Numbered from the stretch's first letter, positions 33,058-41,845 are shown. The stretch: DNA of 58,945 nt from an uncultured Clostridia bacterium (GCA_946555465.1 CAMNST010000016.1:1-58945), one strand, 5' to 3'. The notes: generated by a model from the letters alone, not told the origin. Translations and numbers: made by a program.

Positions 33058-34296
33058 ATGGAATATGTTTTGATGCATAAAAATATTCCTGTTACCGAGT
33101 TGGAAATAGATTCGATTACGGGATATATTCTTAAAGTGAATAATACCGAAAATCCAAAACATCTTCCTATGGGTATTGGATTTGCAAAGAATACTGTTGA
33201 TAGGGCGGCACTTAATGAGTGGTGGCGAGACCGTTCGATTCCCGCAAGCCGTTCCGGTATAAATAAAGCACTTGATATTTTGGAACTTCCCTCAACACAG
33301 GCACTTTTAACAAAGTGTTATGGTTTAAGCCTTTCAGATCAGTATTGGCTGAAACCTAAGGGCAGTGATATATCGTGGGAAGATATAAACTTTTTTGATA
33401 ATCCTTTTTCCGAAGATATAGGTGATGTATTAATCGGTAAGGTAAAGCACAGCGGTGTGTTTGATTTCAATTCGCCTGATAACACATCTGACGGTTGTTT
33501 GAAAAAAAGATGGAAGATAATAAATTCCAAAAGATGTCTTGTTAAAGGCGGAAGCAATCCGTTTATGCAGCAGCCTTTTAATGAGGTTATTGCTTCAAAA
33601 TTAATGGACAGATTAAATATACCGCATATTGAGTATTCACTGATATGGGATGATAATCTTCCGTACAGTGTATGTGAAGATTTTATTGACAGAAACACCG
33701 AGCTTGTCAGTGCGTGGCGTATAATGCAGTCTTTTAAAAAAGACAATAACACATCCGTCTATCAGCATTATATCAACTGCTGTGAAAGTCTCGGAATTGA
33801 AAGCATCACTGATGATATTGACAAAATGATAGTTGTTGATTTTTTGATTGCAAATGAGGACAGACATCAAAACAATTTCGGTTTAATCCGCAATGCCGAA
33901 ACATTGGAATGGATAGGTACTGCACCGATATTTGACAGCGGATCGTCTTTTGGTTATGACAAACTTGCTGCACAGATAAGTAACGAAAAACTCTTATCCT
34001 GCAAACCATTTAAAAAATCACACAAAGAACAGTTGAAATTAGTTAAATCATTTGACTGGATTGATTTTGATAATCTTAATGGCTTTTCAGAAGAAATCAG
34101 AGAAATCTTCTCAAATTCAGGTGATTATGCTGATGAGAACCGTACAAATGCTATTGTCAAAACTTTTGAAAAAAGGCTTGAATATTTGCAGGCGTTCGCA
34201 ATCATTCATTCTCAAAACAATATTACTGACGATTTGAGTGAAGATGTAGAGGAAGATATTGCGGAAGATTATACAAATCCAATAAGTATGTGTTAA
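33058..34296 (+). CDS. HipA-like kinase domain protein with SMC tail
   Basis: A 412-residue protein with HipA/PI3K-type kinase features: a Gly/Ser-rich CLVKGGSNPFMQQPFNEV nucleotide-loop region, the catalytic block VVDFLIANEDRHQNNFGLIR (Asp268, Asn273) and APIFDSGSSFG with the metal-binding DxGxS. HipA toxins phosphorylate tRNA synthetases, but this longer branch, common on clostridial elements, is not characterised. No HipB-type antitoxin adjoins it. It has its own consensus promoter and terminator. The C-terminus VEEDIAEDYTNPISMC carries the acidic plus Ser-Met ending of the element's accessory proteins. It may act in the recipient or on host proteins. Confidence 0.8.
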   Translation: MEYVLMHKNIPVTELEIDSITGYILKVNNTENPKHLPMGIGFAKNTVDRAALNEWWRDRSIPASRSGINKALDILELPSTQALLTKCYGLSLSDQYWLKPKGSDISWEDINFFDNPFSEDIGDVLIGKVKHSGVFDFNSPDNTSDGCLKKRWKIINSKRCLVKGGSNPFMQQPFNEVIASKLMDRLNIPHIEYSLIWDDNLPYSVCEDFIDRNTELVSAWRIMQSFKKDNNTSVYQHYINCCESLGIESITDDIDKMIVVDFLIANEDRHQNNFGLIRNAETLEWIGTAPIFDSGSSFGYDKLAAQISNEKLLSCKPFKKSHKEQLKLVKSFDWIDFDNLNGFSEEIREIFSNSGDYADENRTNAIVKTFEKRLEYLQAFAIIHSQNNITDDLSEDVEEDIAEDYTNPISMC

Positions 34297-34325
34297 GGAC
34301 CGATGAAACGGTCCTTATTTTTTTA
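34295..34325 (+). terminator. Terminator after the HipA-like gene
   Basis: AAGGACCG/CGGTCCTT stem (34295-34316) followed by a T-rich run. Confidence 0.8.
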
Positions 34326-34336
34326 ACCCTATTAAA

Positions 34337-34368
34337 TAGTTGTTTTGCGGCAGAACGCAAAACAACTA
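34337..34368 (+). promoter_or_regulatory. Perfect hairpin with TTGTTTTGCG motif before virB4
   Basis: A 13-bp perfect inverted repeat (34337-34349 with 34356-34368) without T tail. A second small hairpin CTGTC-GCAAA-GACAG then abuts the GGAGG ribosome site of virB4. It may be an operator or an RNA regulatory element. Confidence 0.55.
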
Positions 34369-34412
34369 CAATATGGGATAATTGCCTTCTGTCGCAAAGA
34401 CAGGAGGTAAAC

Positions 34413-36251
34413 ATGATATTTAAAAAGAAAAAGCAGATTGAACTGACAGAAGAACAGAAAGAAGAAATCAGAATTAAAGATTTCTTTGACCGTATTCTGC
34501 CGAGTACAATAAAATTCTCAACCGACCATTATATCGTAGGTGACAGCTACCGCTGTGTATGGGCAATCAAGGAATATCCGCCGACAACTGAGGAACTTGC
34601 CCTGTTTTCACAGCTTGCAGACAGAAACAATGTAACTGTCCGTTTATACTCAAGGCTTGTTGATGCACTTGAACAGAGAAAAATTATACAAAATGCAACA
34701 CGCAAAAACAAACTCAGCACAGGCAGTAACGATGCAATGGAAAACATCACTGCTGAAGGCAACCTTCAGGATGTTGTTACTCTCATTGCTGAACTGCGAA
34801 AGAACAAAGAGCCGCTGCTCCATTGTGCCGTATATCTTGAACTGAAAGCAGAATCCATGCAGAAGTTAAAGGAACTGCAATCAGATATTACTATGGAGCT
34901 GACACGCTCAAAGATGTCGGTTGACAGATTAACACTAAGGCAGAAAGAAGGCTTTTTATCTGTTCTGCCGTGCGGTGCAAATATGTTCAAAGAACAGTTT
35001 GAGCGAGTGCTCCCTGCAAGCTCAGTTGCAAATCTTTATCCGTTCAATTATTCGGGCAAAACTGACCCAAAGGGATTTTTTATCGGGCGTGACAAGTACG
35101 GTACAAACATTCTTGTTGACTTCGACCGCAGAGCCGATGACAAGACAAATGCAAACTGTCTGATACTCGGCAACTCAGGTCAGGGCAAGTCATTCCTTAT
35201 GAAGCTGATATTAACGAATTTAAGGGAGAGCGGAAAGAGAATAATCTCACTCGACCCCGAAGCCGAATATGAGGAATTAACAAAATCACTCGGGGGCTGT
35301 TATATTGACTTTATGAGCGGTGAATATATCATTAATCCTTTAGAGCCTAAGTCTTTTGGTGATAATAACAACGATAATGATGAATCTACGCCAATGGCAT
35401 TCAGGAAGGTTACGAGGTTATCACAGCACATCGCATATTTAAAGGACTTTTTCAGAGCATACAAGGAATTCAATGATGAACAGCTTGATACCCTTGAAAT
35501 TATCCTCACCAAGTTATACAAGAACTTCGGTATTACCGACTACACAGATTATGACAAACTGAGCAAAACAGACTATCCGATTATGTCAGACCTTTATGAA
35601 CTGCTTGAAAAAGAGTATAAAGGCTATCAGCATAATCAGAAGAATATCTACAGAGAAAAGACATTACAGGAATTATGTCTCGGCTTGCACTCCATGTGTA
35701 TCGGAACGGAAAGCAAATATTTCAACGGACACACGAATATCGTTGACGATCAATTCCTCTGTTTTGGTGTTAAAGGACTTATGGACACCAACCGCAGACT
35801 CAAGGATGCTATGCTTTTCAATGTACTGTCATATATGACAAACGAGCTGCTCGGAAAAGGCAACACCGTTGCAGCCATTGATGAACTTTACCTCTTCCTT
35901 ACAAATATGACTGCGATTGAATATATCCGAAACGCATCAAAGCGAGTTCGTAAAAAGGACAGTTCGGTTATTCTTGCAAGTCAGAATATCGAGGATTTTA
36001 TGCTTGACGGAATCAGAGAGTACACAAAGCCGTTATTCTCAATCCCTACACATCAGTTTTTATTCAATGCAGGCAACATTGAACCGAAGGTGTATATTGA
36101 CACAATGCAGCTTGAACCATCAGAATTTGAACTTATCAAGTATCCCGAACGAGGCACTTGCTTATATCGTTGTGGCAACGAACGCTATCTGCTTCAGGTC
36201 ATTGCCCCTGATTTCAAACAGAAGATGTTCGGAAAGGCTGGTGGCAGATAA
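34413..36251 (+). CDS. virB4: VirB4-type conjugation ATPase
   Basis: A 612-residue ATPase powering the mating channel. Walker A is GNSGQGKSFL (about residues 253-262) and Walker B is VAAIDELYLF (about 487-496). The conserved RKKDSSVILASQNIEDF block follows, and the C-terminus ends with the usual YLLQVIAPDFKQKMFGKAGG. The N-terminal half (DFFDRILPSTIKFSTDHYIV) is the CagE/TrbE-like region. CAGGAGGT precedes the ATG at 34413. Length and motifs indicate an intact protein. The stop overlaps the next start (TAATG). Confidence 0.93.
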   Translation: MIFKKKKQIELTEEQKEEIRIKDFFDRILPSTIKFSTDHYIVGDSYRCVWAIKEYPPTTEELALFSQLADRNNVTVRLYSRLVDALEQRKIIQNATRKNKLSTGSNDAMENITAEGNLQDVVTLIAELRKNKEPLLHCAVYLELKAESMQKLKELQSDITMELTRSKMSVDRLTLRQKEGFLSVLPCGANMFKEQFERVLPASSVANLYPFNYSGKTDPKGFFIGRDKYGTNILVDFDRRADDKTNANCLILGNSGQGKSFLMKLILTNLRESGKRIISLDPEAEYEELTKSLGGCYIDFMSGEYIINPLEPKSFGDNNNDNDESTPMAFRKVTRLSQHIAYLKDFFRAYKEFNDEQLDTLEIILTKLYKNFGITDYTDYDKLSKTDYPIMSDLYELLEKEYKGYQHNQKNIYREKTLQELCLGLHSMCIGTESKYFNGHTNIVDDQFLCFGVKGLMDTNRRLKDAMLFNVLSYMTNELLGKGNTVAAIDELYLFLTNMTAIEYIRNASKRVRKKDSSVILASQNIEDFMLDGIREYTKPLFSIPTHQFLFNAGNIEPKVYIDTMQLEPSEFELIKYPERGTCLYRCGNERYLLQVIAPDFKQKMFGKAGGR

Positions 36252-36742
36252 TGTCAAGCGTAGGCAGAGAGATTGCAGATTTAAAAATGAATGCTTATTC
36301 CAAACTCCATATTCCTTTGAAAGAGGAAATAATGGAAGAAATTATTGCTATCGGAAAAGCAGTTGCAGACAGTATTTCAGTACAAAATCCCGTTGATGAT
36401 ACTATAGTCATATTTGTTGAAAACAACAATAGTGATTGGGAGTTTTACGGATTTGTTGGTGACAGTACAGGAACGATTGATACCGAAGGAAACTTAATTC
36501 ATATCGGTGATTCTGTTGAAATGCATTGCAAAGACGGACATACTTCAGGACAGTATGCTTTGAAAATTTTACCAAAACAAAAATCAATAAATTTTTTCAA
36601 AGGAAAAGTAGTGAAGTCATATAAGAAATTGTCGAAAAATATTTGCGCGCTGGACAATGGTATATTCCATTTTGTTTCCTGCTTAGCAGAATATTTGAAA
36701 TCAATCAAGCAATCCGATACAGAAAACGAGGATATTATATGA
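36251..36742 (+). CDS. Hypothetical ICE protein
   Basis: A 163-residue soluble protein with no recognised domain. It has an N-terminal helix-rich part (YSKLHIPLKEEIMEEIIAIG) and a strand-rich middle (IVIFVENNNSDWEFYGFVGD). It is coupled to virB4 by an overlap of one base and to the following gene by ATGA. The end SDTENEDII is acidic but lacks the Ser-Met ending. Confidence 0.6.
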   Translation: MSSVGREIADLKMNAYSKLHIPLKEEIMEEIIAIGKAVADSISVQNPVDDTIVIFVENNNSDWEFYGFVGDSTGTIDTEGNLIHIGDSVEMHCKDGHTSGQYALKILPKQKSINFFKGKVVKSYKKLSKNICALDNGIFHFVSCLAEYLKSIKQSDTENEDII

Positions 36743-37035
36743 GTAAAAAGGAATACACATTAGCAGATGGCAAAAGAATATTTGCAGACGATACGGAAAT
36801 TGATGTATCTGATATGAATTTCTTTGATGAGCTTGAATATGATTCATGGGATTTGTTCTTAAAATATTGCGATGCAATCGGTATCGAAGTTAATGACAGA
36901 GAAGAACCCGACTGGTTTACTGCTAAAAGTATTCAAGAGAAGGTTTTAGATGTCATTATGGAATCGGGAATAAAACTGAATTTTGATAATGGTATTGACG
37001 ATAATTACAATAGCGAAATGAGGATGACTTTATGA
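36739..37035 (+). CDS. Hypothetical acidic ICE protein ending RMTL
   Basis: A 98-residue acidic protein (KRIFADDTEIDVSDMNFFDE) with no recognised family. ATG 36739 overlaps the preceding TGA, and the gene's own TGA overlaps the next ATG. The end NYNSEMRMTL could be a weak version of the element's shared tail. It sits between virB4 and the cell-wall hydrolase gene. Confidence 0.6.
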   Translation: MSKKEYTLADGKRIFADDTEIDVSDMNFFDELEYDSWDLFLKYCDAIGIEVNDREEPDWFTAKSIQEKVLDVIMESGIKLNFDNGIDDNYNSEMRMTL

Positions 37036-38072
37036 GTGCAGAAGTAGCTGCTGCAAAAGCAGTCATAGCAGTCGCATCAGATAAACGAGGGCGTATTGCA
37101 ATTGCAACAATTCTCTGTTCAATAATAATGCTGTTCTTTCTGCCATTGATTGTGTATATGGGTGTAATGAGTAATCTTGGTGAAATGGAGATTGACACTG
37201 CTCAGGCACAGCAGATGATAGTGCAGAATATGTCAGCAGAAGAAAAAGCGAAGCTCACACATCTTGAATCAGTAATGAAAGAAATCAGCAAAGAGTTTCA
37301 GAAAAGAGAACTGAATAATTATACTATCAAAAAGGCACAGGCATTGTATGTCTGTGCCTTATATAATGCCGAAAAAAGTGACTCCAATTTTATAACTAAA
37401 TATGCAGACTGTTTTGAGAATGCAGAAAATGATAACGATTTAAGAGATGCAATTTTTTCTGCCTTTGGTGTGCAGATTAATGCCGATGAGTTCAACAACC
37501 TTATGAGCGTTATCAAAAACACAGTTATTGATATTGATTTGACTGATACAGATAAAAACAATCTTGATTTAGTCAAGTGGGCAGAATTTGCCTATGAGAA
37601 CAAATGGGGTTATGTATGGGGATCGCATGGTCAGGTGCTGACAGAAAAAGAACTGAACAGACTTAAAGGTGTGTTCGGCTCTCATGTAACCGACAAGGAA
37701 GCATATATCCGTTCCCATTGGCTCGGCAGGAGAACAGCGGACTGTGTTGGTTTGATAAAAGGTTATGGTTGGTACAACGAGGAATCAGGCACTATTAAAT
37801 ACGGAACGAACGGAATGAAGGATGTTACTGCTGACGGAATGTTCAGTGCTGCAACAGAAAAAGGAACAATCGGTACTATGCCGGATATTCCCGGTCTTGC
37901 AGTCTGGCATAAAGGTCATATCGGTGTGTATATCGGTGGTGGATATGTTATCCATGCGGCCAATACCTATGATGGTGTTATCAAAACGCCGATAACCTCA
38001 AGCGGCTGGACTCACTGGCTTAAAGTTCCGTATATAAACTATATTGAAGAACAGGAGAGTGAAAATGAGTAA
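37032..38072 (+). CDS. Membrane-anchored NlpC/P60 cell-wall hydrolase (VirB1-like)
   Basis: A 346-residue protein. A short cytoplasmic N-terminus precedes one membrane helix (about residues 23-45), a helical stalk to about residue 180, and an NlpC/P60 domain. Catalytic Cys238 is in RTADCVGLIKGYGW and His296 in WHKGHIGVYIGGGYVIHA. It would cut peptide stems of peptidoglycan so the mating channel can cross the wall. It is coupled upstream by an ATGA overlap and overlaps the next gene by 8 bp. Confidence 0.88.
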   Translation: MSAEVAAAKAVIAVASDKRGRIAIATILCSIIMLFFLPLIVYMGVMSNLGEMEIDTAQAQQMIVQNMSAEEKAKLTHLESVMKEISKEFQKRELNNYTIKKAQALYVCALYNAEKSDSNFITKYADCFENAENDNDLRDAIFSAFGVQINADEFNNLMSVIKNTVIDIDLTDTDKNNLDLVKWAEFAYENKWGYVWGSHGQVLTEKELNRLKGVFGSHVTDKEAYIRSHWLGRRTADCVGLIKGYGWYNEESGTIKYGTNGMKDVTADGMFSAATEKGTIGTMPDIPGLAVWHKGHIGVYIGGGYVIHAANTYDGVIKTPITSSGWTHWLKVPYINYIEEQESENE

Positions 38073-38697
38073 TATTGCTGATTTCATATCTCGTGAGAGA
38101 TATGAAGAAATGTTTAGATTGGCACTCAGACGCATAAGCGGAGAATATATAGAAAGAGATGAACTCTTAAAAGTATTTCGTGATGAGATAGGAATGACTG
38201 ACGAAGAGATTAACTACTTCGGTTTTGATTTTTCTGGTATAGAACAGGATAACAGAATTTCAGTTTTTTGTCTGAAAGATTATGAAGATGCTGTTTTTTA
38301 TACAACAGCAATTCCGAATGATTTGTATTGCATTGCAAGCACATATTATTACTATATGAAACACGATGTTGGCAGACTTTCCCTTGACAGTCTTGCACAG
38401 TGTTTTTCAGATATGCAGTATGTTGATGAACAGGTTTTTTCTGTTCTTTGCTCGGCTATATCAAATGACAGCCGAATAGCATCAATGATTGAATTTGACT
38501 TTGACAGTGAGCAGCTAAAGTATTGCGATAGTGCAGATGGTGAGTGGCAGACATACGATTTACAGGATATATCAAAAGCAATTATTAAATCTAACAGTAA
38601 TAATGATTTGAATTATTCTGCAAGGAAAAATATATTTTTTGAAAATCTCGAAGAAATTGAAGCAACAGAATGTGAAAGTCCCTCAATGACTATGTAA
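38065..38697 (+). CDS. ICE accessory protein with SPSMTM tail
   Basis: A 210-residue acidic soluble protein (ISRERYEEMFRLALRRISGE, then DYEDAVFYTTAIPNDLYCIA). No family recognised. It ends EIEATECESPSMTM, one of the clearest examples of the acidic-then-Ser/Thr-Met tail. ATG 38065 follows AGGAGAGTG. It is the last plus-strand gene before the convergent polymerase gene; a small TCAATGA/TCATTGA inverted repeat spans its stop. Confidence 0.65.
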   Translation: MSNIADFISRERYEEMFRLALRRISGEYIERDELLKVFRDEIGMTDEEINYFGFDFSGIEQDNRISVFCLKDYEDAVFYTTAIPNDLYCIASTYYYYMKHDVGRLSLDSLAQCFSDMQYVDEQVFSVLCSAISNDSRIASMIEFDFDSEQLKYCDSADGEWQTYDLQDISKAIIKSNSNNDLNYSARKNIFFENLEEIEATECESPSMTM

Positions 38698-38710
38698 TCA
38701 TTGAAGGACT

Positions 38711-39925
38711 CTATTTCTTTTTAGGCCTTTTAGTATTCATAATGCCGCCGAGCATGATTTTTGAATCACCGAATCTATTCCGTATTGCATCAACAGCAGA
38801 ATCTAATTTCTGCTTTTTTTCATTGGTGCTGTTATCCGTACCGAACAGGGATAACTGCTCGTTTCCGTCTTTTGTAATATCCGTAAGGGTTACACCTATA
38901 AGGCGAAGTGCAGTTCTGCCATCCCATACCTCGTTAAACAATTCCTTTGCTGTGGTGTAAATAACAGATGTAATATCGGTTGCACTTTCAAACTGCTTCT
39001 GATGAGATTTGTTTTTGAAATGGTTATCACGGATATTAACACAAACGCAGTGTGCCTTAACTTTGTCGGCACGCATTCGTGAAGCGGCAGCATCAGTCAG
39101 GGATAATAACAGCTTGTATGCTGTTTCATTATCCGTTATGTTTTCTTCAACGGTTATTGAGTGACCGTATCTTTTAACCTCTCTCGGAGAATCGTCAACG
39201 AGGTCGTTATCAATTCCGTTTGCGTGGTTGTGTAACTGCTCGCTTGCTTTGTTGCCGACAAGAGATTTCAGGATATTTATATCCATATGAGCAAGCTCGC
39301 CGATTGTTTTAATTCCGATGTTGTTTAACTTTTCTGCTGTGGCTTTGCCTAAGAACAGTAAATCCCTTATAGGCAGTACCCACATTTTACTTTCAACCTC
39401 ATAATCAAAAAGAGTATGAACCTTGTCGGGCTTCTCAAAATCACTTGCCATTTTTGCAAGCAGTTTGTTTGAGCCGACACCGACATTTACTGTAAAGCCA
39501 AGTTCGGTTTTTATTCTGTCTTTGATTTCAAAAGCGGTTGCTATTATATCAGGATAGATTTGCTCCATTCCGCTCATATCAAGGAAGCATTCGTCAATGG
39601 AAAATTCCTCAACAACAGGAGTGTACTCTCGGCAGATATCCTTGAATGCCTTTGAAAATTTAGAATACAGCTTGAAATCAGGCGGGGCAATAATTAAATC
39701 AGGACACTTGCTAAGTGCCATTGAAATCGGCTCACCTGTGTTTATCTTATATTTTTTAGCAGGGATAGATTTTGCAAGCACAACGCTTGTGCGTTTATTC
39801 GGATCACCGCTTATTACAGACGGAACAAGACGAATGTCCTCCTTGCCATCGTTAACCATTTGCGTTGCAGTCCATGACAGAAAGGCACTGTTGACATCAA
39901 CATGAAAAACTATTCGTTTTGACAT
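38711..39925 (-). CDS. dinB: Y-family (DinB/UmuC-type) DNA polymerase
   Basis: A 404-residue translesion polymerase. FHVDVNSAFLSW holds the first metal aspartate and EEFSIDECFLDMSG holds the SIDE catalytic pair; VGVGSNKLLAKMASDFEKP is the fingers/thumb signature; a little-finger domain follows about residue 240. The ATG is preceded by AGGAGGTGG on the minus strand. It is the only enzyme gene of the transfer region on that strand. I see no clear SOS (LexA) box in the 86-bp gap upstream. It might help repair or complementary-strand synthesis of transferred DNA. Confidence 0.93.
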   Translation of the reverse strand: MSKRIVFHVDVNSAFLSWTATQMVNDGKEDIRLVPSVISGDPNKRTSVVLAKSIPAKKYKINTGEPISMALSKCPDLIIAPPDFKLYSKFSKAFKDICREYTPVVEEFSIDECFLDMSGMEQIYPDIIATAFEIKDRIKTELGFTVNVGVGSNKLLAKMASDFEKPDKVHTLFDYEVESKMWVLPIRDLLFLGKATAEKLNNIGIKTIGELAHMDINILKSLVGNKASEQLHNHANGIDNDLVDDSPREVKRYGHSITVEENITDNETAYKLLLSLTDAAASRMRADKVKAHCVCVNIRDNHFKNKSHQKQFESATDITSVIYTTAKELFNEVWDGRTALRLIGVTLTDITKDGNEQLSLFGTDNSTNEKKQKLDSAVDAIRNRFGDSKIMLGGIMNTKRPKKK

Positions 39926-40011
39926 AACCCACCTCCTGTATTTGATAAATAGATTTTATCATAAAGCAACAGTAAACACAACAATTCAGATTTAAGATAG
40001 GAGTGATAGTA

Positions 40012-40272
40012 TTGAAAAAAATTCAAAGTGTATATGGTATTTACAAAAAGCACGGCAGAGAGGCATTCCTCTCTGCCGCTGAACATTATTCAGACAATGT
40101 TGATTGGAGCAGCGTAGAAAAAACAGTGAGCAATATGGAATCACATTGGTACAGTGATAAACATAATCTTACCGAAGCTGAAAAAATGGTTAAGGATTAC
40201 AATAACGGTTTGACGATTCTTAATGATAATAATTCTGAAACACTTGATACTGCTCCGACAATGACAATGTGA
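40012..40272 (+). CDS. Small ICE accessory protein ending PTMTM
   Basis: An 86-residue protein starting at TTG 40012, 7 nt after AGGAG. It has a KKIQSVYGIYKKHGREAFLS helical opening and ends SETLDTAPTMTM, matching the shared tail. No family recognised. It is followed after 11 bp by another accessory gene with the same type of end. Confidence 0.6.
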   Translation: MKKIQSVYGIYKKHGREAFLSAAEHYSDNVDWSSVEKTVSNMESHWYSDKHNLTEAEKMVKDYNNGLTILNDNNSETLDTAPTMTM

Positions 40273-40283
40273 AAGGAGAACAA

Positions 40284-40856
40284 TTGAGTACAAGAAGTTA
40301 TATTGCAAAACAAATCGGTGAAGATAAGTATTTAACAATTTATTGTCATAGTGACGGATATTTATCATATAACGGTGCAATGCTTATTGACCACTACAAC
40401 AGCGAAGAAAAAGTAGATGAGCTGCTCAAACTCGGTGACTTGTCTTGTTTGTGTGAAAAGTTAAATCCCGATCCGTCAAAGCCGCATAGCTTTGATTATC
40501 ATGAAAGACAGGAAGATGTAACTATAGCTTATGGAAGGGACAGAGGCGATAAGGATACAGAAGCCGGTGAATATACAATGGCTCAGCTTGACGATCCAAA
40601 TAACTGGATTGCGTATGTATATATTTTTAACAAAGACAATGGCTGGAAATATTTCAGGTCAGGTCATTCTGATGAAGGCTTGCAGGATATTGAAGAAGAT
40701 TTAAAAGAGGAATACAATTTGTATGGTACAGACAGAATCCCTGGCCATTACGGATTTGTCAATCAGGAAATTGTAGATTATCTTCTTAAAGAACAGAATG
40801 AAAGTATGGTGAGCAATGCTGAACCTGAAAATGCAGAGCCAACAGTTTTAATGTAA
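40284..40856 (+). CDS. Conserved mobile-element protein ending TVLM
   Basis: A 190-residue protein with STRSYIAKQIGEDKYLTIYC, HSDGYLSYNGAML and DVTIAYGRDRGDKDTEA. This block pattern is found in uncharacterised proteins of phages and conjugative elements. TTG 40284 follows AAAGGAG by 7 nt. The end AEPENAEPTVLM is acidic and ends in Met, a variant of the shared tail. Function unknown. Confidence 0.7.
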   Translation: MSTRSYIAKQIGEDKYLTIYCHSDGYLSYNGAMLIDHYNSEEKVDELLKLGDLSCLCEKLNPDPSKPHSFDYHERQEDVTIAYGRDRGDKDTEAGEYTMAQLDDPNNWIAYVYIFNKDNGWKYFRSGHSDEGLQDIEEDLKEEYNLYGTDRIPGHYGFVNQEIVDYLLKEQNESMVSNAEPENAEPTVLM

Positions 40857-40868
40857 GGGGTGATTAAA

Positions 40869-41063
40869 TTGAAAAAAGTATCTGTAACATTTCAGTATGA
40901 TGAAGAAAAGTACAAGGCAGTAAAAATGTATCTTGAAAAGAAAGGCAAGAGTCTTGATGATGAGATAACTGGATTTATTGATGCCTTGTTTACAAAACAT
41001 ATCCCTGCAACTGTTCGTGAATATTTTGAAATGAAAAACTGTGCCCAGGATGAAAACAAGTAA
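40869..41063 (+). CDS. DUF6103-like small protein
   Basis: A 64-residue protein starting at TTG 40869 (AAGGGG upstream). VSVTFQYDEEKYKAVKMYLE, then DDEITGFIDALFTKHIPATV and REYFEM, match the layout of DUF6103 proteins that sit just before the oriT/mobilization region on related elements. Possibly a small DNA-binding or relaxosome-associated protein. Confidence 0.7.
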   Translation: MKKVSVTFQYDEEKYKAVKMYLEKKGKSLDDEITGFIDALFTKHIPATVREYFEMKNCAQDENK

Positions 41064-41435
41064 TCGCAGTCTGTCGAGCCGCGTGGCGAGTTGTGGTGAT
41101 AGTTTTATAATTATTCGGGAAAGTAATCGGATATGCCGTAAAAAGCGAATGTGGCAAGTCCTGGTGAGTACGATTTATTCAAAGTTTGACAAGGTTGAAA
41201 AAAAGCAGGATAAAGGCTTTATGCCGCTTTCAGCAGCAAAAAGCCGAAAAACACCGCACGGCAACGCCGAGCGGGACTAAAAGTTTTTATATCAAAATCA
41301 TTTTTCGGTGATGTATTTTGATATAAAATAATGAAATTTTTTATGCTATGTGCTTGAGAATTTTGTTTTATACAAGTATTTTCAAGCACTTATTTTTATA
41401 TCAAAGTGTTATATCAAAGCAAGGAGTTGGTAGAT
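41064..41435 (+). other. Candidate oriT / mobilization control region
   Basis: A 372-bp gap directly before the RHH and relaxase genes. It holds a GC-richer stretch (41064-41280), a 13-bp inverted repeat TTTATATCAAAAT/ATTTTGATATAAA (41286-41327), a second inverted repeat GTGCTTGA/TCAAGCAC (41350-41388), and a tandem TTATATCAAAG pair (41397-41419) right before the next gene. Repeats next to mob genes are typical of oriT and relaxosome binding sites; no nick site can be assigned. Confidence 0.45.
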
Positions 41436-41843
41436 TTGGATGAAAATGAGATGAAAAGGGTGTGTTTATATCTTCCTACTGAGATAATTGAAATGTGCGA
41501 TGGTAATTTAAGTCTTGCAAAAGTAAAAAGCCGAAATCAATTTGTTATAGATGCCATAAAGCTATACGATTGTGTTCTGCATAAAGAGGTTAATACAGAC
41601 TTATTGACACCCGCTTTTGAATCGGTAATTGACGCAAGACTTGACTTAACTGAATATAGATTATCACAGATAATATTCAAACTCGCCTATGAAATGGCAG
41701 CAACAATGAATGTTTTTGCAGGGGCTTTTCAGATTGATCCTGAAAAACTTGAACTGATGAAGGACAGAGTTTTGTATGAGGTTAAGGCAGTAAATGGTGC
41801 AATAAATCTGAAAGATATTATTGATTATCAGAACGGTGATTGA
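41436..41843 (+). CDS. Ribbon-helix-helix relaxosome accessory-like protein
   Basis: A 135-residue protein starting at TTG 41436, preceded by AAGGAG. The N-terminus KRVCLYLPTEIIEMCDGNLS, then SRNQFVIDAIKLY, is a ribbon-helix-helix (strand then two helices) like MobC-type accessory proteins. The rest is helical. It ends 3 bp before the relaxase gene. It probably binds the repeats in the gap upstream and helps the relaxase load. Confidence 0.7.
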   Translation: MDENEMKRVCLYLPTEIIEMCDGNLSLAKVKSRNQFVIDAIKLYDCVLHKEVNTDLLTPAFESVIDARLDLTEYRLSQIIFKLAYEMAATMNVFAGAFQIDPEKLELMKDRVLYEVKAVNGAINLKDIIDYQNGD

Positions 41844-41845
41844 TA

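Noticed and set aside
39926-40011. A possible SOS box controlling the Y-family polymerase
   Set aside because: No GAAC-N4-GTTC-type LexA site is visible in the gap.
41041-41280. A 79-codon ORF overlapping the end of the DUF6103-like gene
   Set aside because: No ribosome site, unusual composition, and the stretch fits better as a non-coding mobilization region.
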